A stretch of 11,812 bases of DNA from an uncultured Alphaproteobacteria bacterium (lineage in GTDB: Bacteria > Pseudomonadota > Alphaproteobacteria > Rickettsiales > UBA1997). Below, in pieces: positions 7,060 through 11,812 of the stretch. A program made the translations under genes and the position numbers. How positions within the stretch are numbered: the stretch's first letter is position 1; every line of letters begins with the position of its first letter. The stretch lies in NCBI GenBank assembly GCA_903858915.1, contig CAIOKL010000195.1, positions 1 through 11,812 on the forward strand, given 5' to 3'. The notes beneath the pieces were generated by a model. The model ran no database searches. It was not told where the DNA came from and was given only the letters and a program-made list of their open reading frames with translations.

Positions 7060-8127
7060 ATGAAAGAATCAACAAATAAACAACAAGATTTAACTCTCTC
7101 GGAGTCGCCATTATCAAGAGATTATATACTAGTAAATGAAGGGCGTGAAATAAGAATATTAAATAAAGGCGATAAACAAGTCATTTTTTCGATTACAAAA
7201 GATGGCGATCGCAACAATAATAATGAAAATGATAACCCTTTAAAAGTTAGGGGCGATAAAGAAAATAAAAATTTAGGCAATGAAGAAATGATGTTGATGT
7301 TTCTTGCTCTTATTGTGGGTGCGGGTCTTGTCGCTCTTACTGGTGGAGGTGCTTTGCCAGTTTTGTCTGCAATGAGTGATGTTGCTGGCATTATGCAGTT
7401 TGGTAAAAATTTTCTAAGTAAAGATGACGATGGAATTAATAATATACAAGAATCACAAAAACTTGGTAAATCTTTCACAACTTTATTGTTGATTGAAGCC
7501 ATTAAAGATGGGGTAAATGGTATAAAAGATGCCTTTTCTGATAAGAATAATATTCAAAAGCACATGGGAAAATATTTGGAATCTTTTCGAGGAATGGATG
7601 AACCAAAAAAGGAAAGTGAACTTAAGGAATTAAAAGCAAATCTACAAAACTTTTTTCGCAAGATCGAAAATAATGTTGATCAAAAAATTGGCGCAGATGG
7701 ATCTAAAATTGATGATCAAAAAATTGGCGCAGATGGATCTAAAATTGATGATCAAAAAATTGATGAGGTTTTTGAAAAATTTAAAAAAGCTATTTCTAGT
7801 GAGGAGTTTAAAAAAGAAACTGATTCGCGAAATTTGGCTTTATCGCTGATCAAAGAACTTGGCTTTGCTAGCGCTAAAGATGTTAATACAGATGTCATTC
7901 CAGAAGAAGTGCTAAAGGCTAGACAAGAGGAAAAGAAAAGATTGAGTAAAGAATCGAAGTCAACCGAGGTCGCTCCGAGTTTAAGTCCGAGCCAAAATTT
8001 AAATCCAGAATTAAGAGGCGAAGTTCCGAGTTCAGCTAGTGGAAAAAGGTCGCAAGAGGCGGGAGAGAAATTGTCACCAAGAGTGGAGAAATTGGACAAT
8101 GCTCAACAACAAAGCGCGGGAAGATAA
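7060..8127 (+). CDS. Unrecognised protein with hydrophobic segment and tandem repeat
   Basis: I do not recognise this 355-residue protein. Residues 1-70 are polar, with DYILVNEGREIRILNKGDKQVIFSI (21-45) reading like two or three beta strands. An Asn-rich linker (RNNNNENDN, 51-59) follows. Residues 77-111 form a Gly-rich hydrophobic segment (LALIVGAGLVALTGGGALP) that could span a membrane once or as a hairpin. Residues 120-205 look helical and charged. A 12-residue unit DQKIGADGSKID occurs twice perfectly (207-230) with a partial third. Another helical stretch (about 236-300) precedes a Ser/Pro/Gln-rich, probably disordered tail (SLSPSQNLNPELRGEVPSS). There is no N-terminal signal peptide. It sits where ftsI is expected after ftsL and ends at a strong terminator. 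The codon and base use resemble the neighbours, so it is likely a real, lineage-specific gene. A surface, membrane-associated or secreted role is a guess. Confidence 0.75.
   Translation: MKESTNKQQDLTLSESPLSRDYILVNEGREIRILNKGDKQVIFSITKDGDRNNNNENDNPLKVRGDKENKNLGNEEMMLMFLALIVGAGLVALTGGGALPVLSAMSDVAGIMQFGKNFLSKDDDGINNIQESQKLGKSFTTLLLIEAIKDGVNGIKDAFSDKNNIQKHMGKYLESFRGMDEPKKESELKELKANLQNFFRKIENNVDQKIGADGSKIDDQKIGADGSKIDDQKIDEVFEKFKKAISSEEFKKETDSRNLALSLIKELGFASAKDVNTDVIPEEVLKARQEEKKRLSKESKSTEVAPSLSPSQNLNPELRGEVPSSASGKRSQEAGEKLSPRVEKLDNAQQQSAGR
7678..7764 (+). repeat. 36-bp perfect tandem repeat inside the unknown gene
   Basis: The unit begins GATCAAAAAATTGGCGC and ends TCTAAAATTGAT. Copies at 7678-7713 and 7714-7749 are identical, and a third, 15-bp partial copy (GATCAAAAAATTGAT) follows at 7750-7764. 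It is in frame and codes DQKIGADGSKID twice. The identity at DNA level implies recent duplication by slippage or ongoing copy-number change. Confidence 0.95.
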
Positions 8128-8128
8128 A

Positions 8129-8159
8129 TTAAATAATCAAAACCTCGTTTTGAATTTAA
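8129..8159 (+). terminator. Possible weak terminator just after the unknown gene
   Basis: TCAAAAC (8137-8143) pairs perfectly with GTTTTGA (8147-8153) around a 3-nt loop. TTAAAT and ATTTAA extend the stem past a 2-nt bulge. It starts 2 bp after the stop codon and is followed by T-rich but not pure-T sequence, so termination would be partial. Confidence 0.35.
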
Positions 8160-8222
8160 TTATTATCTTTAAAGCTATTTAAAGTGATTTTATTATTTTC
8201 ATAATTTAAGAAATTTTAACTA

Positions 8223-8263
8223 AAAAAAATCCTCTTCTTTGCGAGAAAGAAGAGGATTTTTTT
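8223..8263. terminator. Strong bidirectional intrinsic terminator
   Basis: An 18-bp perfect inverted repeat (8223-8240 and 8246-8263) encloses a 5-nt loop, GCGAG. The core is TCCTCTTCTTT with its complement, flanked by seven A on the left and seven T on the right. This gives a U-run after the hairpin on either strand. It lies between convergent genes, 22 bp beyond the rpsD stop, and should end both transcripts. Confidence 0.92.
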
Positions 8264-8285
8264 AATATAAATGCAATAGAAAATC

Positions 8286-8903
8286 TTATCTAGAATAAAA
8301 CTCTGTGATAAGATGAGGTTCCATTTGAATTGCGTATGGAACTTCAGCAAATGTTGGCTTTTCAGTTAATTTTATTGAGAAATTATCTTTGTCGAGAACT
8401 AAATAAGAAGGAACATCTCTTTCCATTTTTTGTAAAGCGTCGATTACGATGTTTAATTTGCGTGATTTTTCGCGAATTTGTACTACATCACCAACTTTTA
8501 AACGGTAAGAAGGAATATTGACGGCTTTGCCATTAACTAGCACATGTTTGTGGTTTACAAATTGACGAGCGGCGAAAACTGTTGGAACGAAATTGGCGCG
8601 ATAAACGATGGCGTCAAGTCTGCTTTCGAGGGCTCCGATGAAGTTTTCACTTACATCGCCTTTCATTTTTGAAGCAAGTTTAAAAGTATTGTGGAATTGT
8701 TTCTCGGAAATGTTACCGTAATAAAATTTCATTCTTTGTTTAGCGCGAAGCTGAACTCCGTAGTCACTGGTACGACCTTTTGAAGAAGCGCCATGTTGTC
8801 CAGGGCGATAATTGCGTTTTGCGTAAGAGTCTTTAGCTTGACCCCAAAGGCTTCCGCCTAATTTTCTACTAAGTTTTTTCTTAGCATTAATGCGTTTAGT
8901 CAT
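8286..8903 (-). CDS. rpsD: 30S ribosomal protein S4
   Basis: S4 nucleates 30S assembly by binding the 5' domain of 16S rRNA. The 205-residue protein has the N-terminal region with RPGQHG (33-38), YGVQLRAKQRMKFYYG (48-63), LESRLDAIVYRANF (92-105), and the S4 RNA-binding fold RQFVNHKHVLVNGKAVNIPSYRLKVGDVVQI (about 113-143). It ends in FYSR. The zinc-binding cysteines of the C+ form are absent, so this is the C- form. The gene stands alone, apart from the alpha operon, as in many alphaproteobacteria. A leader of about 128 nt with two hairpins precedes it, and S4 is a known autogenous repressor elsewhere. No Shine-Dalgarno is seen before the ATG. Confidence 0.97.
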   Translation of the reverse strand: MTKRINAKKKLSRKLGGSLWGQAKDSYAKRNYRPGQHGASSKGRTSDYGVQLRAKQRMKFYYGNISEKQFHNTFKLASKMKGDVSENFIGALESRLDAIVYRANFVPTVFAARQFVNHKHVLVNGKAVNIPSYRLKVGDVVQIREKSRKLNIVIDALQKMERDVPSYLVLDKDNFSIKLTEKPTFAEVPYAIQMEPHLITEFYSR

Positions 8904-8939
8904 GATTTTAAAAGATTTTTAACGCTTTATATCCAGTGG

Positions 8940-9012
8940 TTTCTTAGGATTTTTAACAATATTTATTAAAAATTGCCTGAGAAATTTTTTGAAAACTTGA
9001 CGCTTTCAAAAA
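8940..9012 (-). promoter_or_regulatory. Two-hairpin leader of rpsD, candidate S4 autoregulatory site
   Basis: In the minus-strand RNA, the first hairpin pairs UUUUUGAAA (9012-9004) with UUUCAAAAA (8994-8986) as a perfect 9-bp stem with a 9-nt loop. The second immediately follows. UUUCUCAGGCAAUUUUUAA (8984-8966) pairs with UUAAAAAUCCUAAGAAA (8956-8940) through 5, 3 and 8 bp, broken by one mismatch and a 2-nt bulge, with a 9-nt loop. Neither ends in a U-run, so these are not terminators. Their place before rpsD suggests control by S4, which is inference. Confidence 0.5.
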
Positions 9013-9037
9013 GGATAAAGCTTTGTTAAGTGTTGCC

Positions 9038-9067
9038 ATTTTAAAAGAAAACATCTTTGTAAGTCAA
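9038..9067 (-). promoter_or_regulatory. Promoter of rpsD
   Basis: Reading the minus strand, TTGACT (9067-9062, five of six) and TAAAAT (9043-9038, five of six) are 18 bp apart. Initiation near 9031 gives a leader of about 128 nt. The site lies in the gap between the chorismate mutase stop and rpsD, so rpsD has its own promoter. Confidence 0.6.
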
Positions 9068-9098
9068 GAGAAGTTTTTTTAAGGCGGTTTTTAATTTT

Positions 9099-9986
9099 TT
9101 AAATCAAAATAGTTTGCGCAAAATGACCTAAAACTTTGACATAAGGTTTTATTTTTGTTTGGGAAAATTTTTTTAAAATTTCATCATTTTCTAAATAAAA
9201 ACCTTTTAATTCAATTAAGTGAAATTTTATTCCATCAAATTGCATTATTTGCGCAGATTTTAGAATTTTACCATCAAGTTCAACTTCTTTAAGTGCTGAT
9301 AGAATGGCGGATTTATTGACTTCTTTGCCAGTTTCGATTGTGATTATAGTGTTATCCGAATTTGATTTTTCAGGCTCTTTTATCGCCGTCGCAACGAGTT
9401 GAATTGAATTAGAATTACGATCTTTTTGTTCAAATTCAACAAAGGGAATTTTTGCAAAAATTTTTAGCCCAATGCGATTATTTGCGAGAGAAATCCACCA
9501 ATTTTCTTTGGTATCTTCTTTTTTATCGCCTTCGTCATTTGAGTCGGGGAGGGCGAATATTCCGATTTGCGCATTATTATTTTCAAGGTCCGAAACCACG
9601 CTGTTGGCGCTATCATAATTGATAATCGGCACATCATTATTGTAGTATTCTCGCGTTAAATAAGTGTAATCCGAAATATTTTTTGGGTTATGAATAGCGA
9701 TTTTAAGCGCTTGCTCATTCATGTTGGCGGTGGTTATAATTTTGCGCCAAATATTGATAATCGCCGATTTAGGAAATTTATTTTCAGCCAAATTAACAAG
9801 ATTTTTAATCATGTCGGCTTCGCGATTGGAGCGGATGTAGAACTTTTCATTATAAGATTTTTTTAACTCGCCAACATTCTTAATTACCGCCATTCGGTCT
9901 TTTAATAAATTAAGAATTTTTGAGTCTATTTCGTCAATTTGCTCGCGAAATAAAGCTAGAGTTTTATTTTGTTGATTTTCGCTCAT
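9099..9986 (-). CDS. Chorismate mutase (AroQ type) with alphaproteobacterial C-terminal region
   Basis: Chorismate mutase converts chorismate to prephenate, the first step to Phe and Tyr. Residues about 10-92 are the all-helical AroQ domain: LFREQIDEIDSKILNLLKDR with Arg14 and Arg31, GELKK with Lys42, and SNREADMIKNL with Arg55 and Glu56. By eye, the residue matching Gln88 of the E. coli domain is Glu91. Residues about 93-185 (IAIHN, NNAQIGIFALP, NWWISL, IFAKIPF) and an ACT-like end (TIITIETGKEVNKSAILSALKEV, FHLIELKGF, VLGHFAQTIL) match a family often labelled chorismate mutase in alphaproteobacteria. The C-terminal half looks like a degenerate prephenate dehydratase plus regulatory domain, and I do not see the dehydratase TRF motif. 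So I call mutase activity only. The gene is divergent from metX with 48 bp between. hisC and tyrA, frequent partners, are not downstream. Confidence 0.8.
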   Translation of the reverse strand: MSENQQNKTLALFREQIDEIDSKILNLLKDRMAVIKNVGELKKSYNEKFYIRSNREADMIKNLVNLAENKFPKSAIINIWRKIITTANMNEQALKIAIHNPKNISDYTYLTREYYNNDVPIINYDSANSVVSDLENNNAQIGIFALPDSNDEGDKKEDTKENWWISLANNRIGLKIFAKIPFVEFEQKDRNSNSIQLVATAIKEPEKSNSDNTIITIETGKEVNKSAILSALKEVELDGKILKSAQIMQFDGIKFHLIELKGFYLENDEILKKFSQTKIKPYVKVLGHFAQTILI

Positions 9987-10034
9987 TGGTTTTTAATAAT
10001 TAGTTTTAAACAATAATTCTATTTATAAAATTTA

Positions 10035-11189
10035 ATGAAAGTTAAGTCAAGATTTGGTCATTTGAATCAAGAATTTGAAATTGGCGATATTGTTTATGTC
10101 GCGCAAAATTCAAAATTAAAATTATCGTCGGGTTTGGAAATTGAGAATTTTCCGATTGCTTACCAAGCCTACGGAAACCTTAATGCCGACAAATCAAACG
10201 CAATTCTAATTTGTCACGCATTAACGGGAGATCAATATGTTGCGAGTGCCAATCCGGTTATTCAAAAAGATGGTTGGTGGGATTTTATGGTCGGCAAAGG
10301 TAAAGCGATCGACACTGATAAATTCTTTGTAATTTGTTCGAATGTTATCGGCGGATGCATGGGATCCTTTGGTCCAAAAGAAATTAATCCGCAAACAAAT
10401 GAGCCATTCGGAAGTAGTTTTCCGTTTTTAACAATTCACGATATGGTCCGCGCTCAAAATTTATTAATTGAGCATTTTGGAATAAAAAAATTACACGCGG
10501 TGATAGGCGGATCAACGGGCGGAATGCAAGTTTTAGCTTGGGGAGTTTTATATCCAAACAAAGTGAAAATTTTAATTCCGATGTCAACTTCTTATCGACA
10601 TTCGCCACAAAATATTGCGTTTCACGAAGTCGGTAGACAGGCTATTATCAACGATCCAAATTGGTGCGAAGGAAATTATTTAATGCAACAAAAATTTCCT
10701 AAAAGTGGTTTAGCGCTTGCGCGAATGACGGCGCATATTACTTATCTTTCCGAGAGTTCTTTGCAAAAAAAATTTGGACGAGATTTAAATAATAAATCGG
10801 GTTTTTCCTTCAGCGCCGAAAGAGATTTTGAAGTTGAAAATTATCTACATTATCAAGGTAATCGTTTTGTTGAAAGATTCGATCCAAATTCATATTTGAT
10901 AATCACTCGAGCCGTTGATTATTTTGACTTGGAGAGTGATTTTAACGGAAATTTAAGTGGTGCTTTTATTGAATTATCTAAAAATAAATCCTCTAAAATT
11001 TGCATTATTTCATTTTCAGATGATTGGCTTTTTCCGCCCAGCGAGTCAAAAAAATTAACGCACGCTTTAAGCGCTTGCAATATTAATGTTAGTTCGGTTG
11101 TAATAGAAAGTAACGGTGGACACGATTCTTTCTTGTTAAAAAACGACATTCTGGAAAAAACAATAAATGGTTTATTAATTGAAAAATAA
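10035..11189 (+). CDS. metX: Homoserine O-acyltransferase MetX
   Basis: MetX acylates homoserine (usually with acetyl-CoA) at the entry to methionine synthesis. The 384-residue alpha/beta-hydrolase fold has FPIAYQAYGNLNADKSNAILICHALTGDQYVA (39-70), NVIGGCMGSFGP (103-114), the nucleophile Ser160 in IGGSTGGMQVLAW, Asp330 in SDDWLFPP and His363 in NGGHDSFLL, a complete triad. Acetyl or succinyl preference cannot be decided by eye. The start ATG at 10035 has no Shine-Dalgarno and the divergent chorismate mutase begins 48 bp away, so the two promoters must be packed in that gap or inside the genes. metW follows after 69 bp without a hairpin, so the pair is probably cotranscribed. Confidence 0.95.
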   Translation: MKVKSRFGHLNQEFEIGDIVYVAQNSKLKLSSGLEIENFPIAYQAYGNLNADKSNAILICHALTGDQYVASANPVIQKDGWWDFMVGKGKAIDTDKFFVICSNVIGGCMGSFGPKEINPQTNEPFGSSFPFLTIHDMVRAQNLLIEHFGIKKLHAVIGGSTGGMQVLAWGVLYPNKVKILIPMSTSYRHSPQNIAFHEVGRQAIINDPNWCEGNYLMQQKFPKSGLALARMTAHITYLSESSLQKKFGRDLNNKSGFSFSAERDFEVENYLHYQGNRFVERFDPNSYLIITRAVDYFDLESDFNGNLSGAFIELSKNKSSKICIISFSDDWLFPPSESKKLTHALSACNINVSSVVIESNGGHDSFLLKNDILEKTINGLLIEK

Positions 11190-11258
11190 ATCTTTTAAAG
11201 TTTAATTATTGAACTAATCTTAATAAAAAAATTTAATAATAATTTTTTGCTTAAAATT

Positions 11259-11812
11259 ATGCAAAATAACCAAAATTTTGATGCCAAAAAAATTCGTTAC
11301 GACCTTCGCGCCGTAGCGAACTTAATTACTAAAAATAGTAAGGTTCTCGATATTGGTTGTGGCGATGGCGAATTATTACATTTTTTAAAAAATACTAAAA
11401 ATATTGATGCGCGCGGTCTTGAAATTTCTCATACCCAAGTTAGTAAAGCCTTAATCCGCGGTCTTTCGGTGATTCATGGAAATGCCGAAAATGACTTATC
11501 AATTTACCCGGATAAATCATTTGATTATGCCGTGTTAAGTCAAACGATTCAAGCCACGCAAAATCCACCAAAAATTTTATTAGAAATGCTTAGAATCGCT
11601 AATTATGCGATTGTCTCATTGCCAAATTTTGCGCATGTTAAAAATCGTTTTGATTTAATGTTTAAAGGGCGAATGCCCGTCAATAAAACCATTCCGTATC
11701 AATGGTACGAGACTCCAAACATTCACTTTTGTTCAATTTTAGATTTTGAAAAATTGTGTTATGATCTTGATTTTGTTGTTCAAAAAAAAGTTTTTTTGAC
11801 TTCAAATCATCG
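11259..11812 (+). CDS. metW: Methionine biosynthesis protein MetW (cut by window end)
   Basis: The frame runs from ATG at 11259 to the window edge, 184 codons, of a family usually near 200 residues, so only the last residues are missing. It is a class I SAM-dependent methyltransferase fold with motif I VLDIGCGDGELL (29-40), DARGLEIS, LSVIHGNAENDL, FDYAVLSQTIQATQNP, IVSLPNFAHVKNR, KGRMP, and IPYQWYETPNIHFCSILDF, all diagnostic of MetW. MetW lies beside metX in many proteobacteria and is thought to support homoserine acylation, though the reaction it performs is not clear to me. No Shine-Dalgarno is seen; the start fits motif I at the usual distance. Cotranscription with metX is likely. Confidence 0.93.
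   Translation, partial: MQNNQNFDAKKIRYDLRAVANLITKNSKVLDIGCGDGELLHFLKNTKNIDARGLEISHTQVSKALIRGLSVIHGNAENDLSIYPDKSFDYAVLSQTIQATQNPPKILLEMLRIANYAIVSLPNFAHVKNRFDLMFKGRMPVNKTIPYQWYETPNIHFCSILDFEKLCYDLDFVVQKKVFLTSNH

Noticed and set aside
7122..8099. Long antisense open frames opposite the unknown gene (7122-7502 and 7752-8099)
   Set aside because: Low-complexity Ser/Leu/Phe-rich products that mirror the AT-rich coding strand; the plus-strand frame spans the whole region and contains the in-frame repeat.
8953..9039. 28-codon minus-strand frame (MATLNKALSFLKASSFQKIS...) before rpsD
   Set aside because: Its ATG falls inside the -10 hexamer of the likely rpsD promoter, so the transcript would not contain it, and its sequence covers the two hairpins.
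1..11812. CRISPR arrays, tRNA or rRNA genes, insertion sequences, phage genes or a defence system
   Set aside because: No spaced direct repeats of CRISPR form, no cloverleaf, no transposase or integrase-like protein and no terminal inverted repeats were seen by eye.

Overview
The window is strongly AT-rich DNA that looks like an alphaproteobacterium with a streamlined, compact genome. The order ZapA with a DUF4164-like coiled-coil gene, the chorismate mutase family with a WW...ARLPF-type C-terminal region, and the metX-metW pair all point to Alphaproteobacteria. Genes overlap by 4 bp or lie a few bases apart, and few starts have a Shine-Dalgarno sequence. I cannot name the order. The biosynthetic genes (Trp, Arg, Met, aromatic amino acids) argue against the most reduced obligate intracellular lineages.

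Left block, minus strand (about 19-4851): trpB-trpA-argJ-(DUF4164-like)-zapA-5-formyltetrahydrofolate cyclo-ligase form one tight run. They are probably transcribed from a promoter near 4971-4999. The cyclo-ligase has an in-frame TAA at codon 70, with the rest of the protein intact beyond it. A promoter and a leader hairpin follow, then an N-terminal fragment of an HU-like DNA-binding protein. It loses family similarity towards the window edge, where base composition also changes.

Middle block, plus strand (about 5021-8127): the start of the division and cell-wall cluster, mraZ-rsmH-ftsL, follows a TTGACA promoter. A striking array of GG steps every 10 bp runs over this promoter and the leader and is a likely MraZ operator. 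The cluster stops after ftsL. Where ftsI is expected there is a 355-residue protein I do not recognise, with a Gly-rich hydrophobic segment, a perfect 36-bp tandem repeat and a low-complexity tail. A long bidirectional hairpin terminator separates it from convergent rpsD.

Right block: rpsD (minus) has a leader of about 128 nt with two hairpins, a candidate S4 autoregulatory site. A chorismate mutase gene (minus) is divergent from metX, which is followed by metW cut by the window end. MetX acylates homoserine and MetW is its usual partner, so this end serves methionine and aromatic amino acid synthesis.

The items most worth a second look are the phased array before mraZ, the rpsD leader, the unknown gene replacing ftsI, and the two broken genes on the left.
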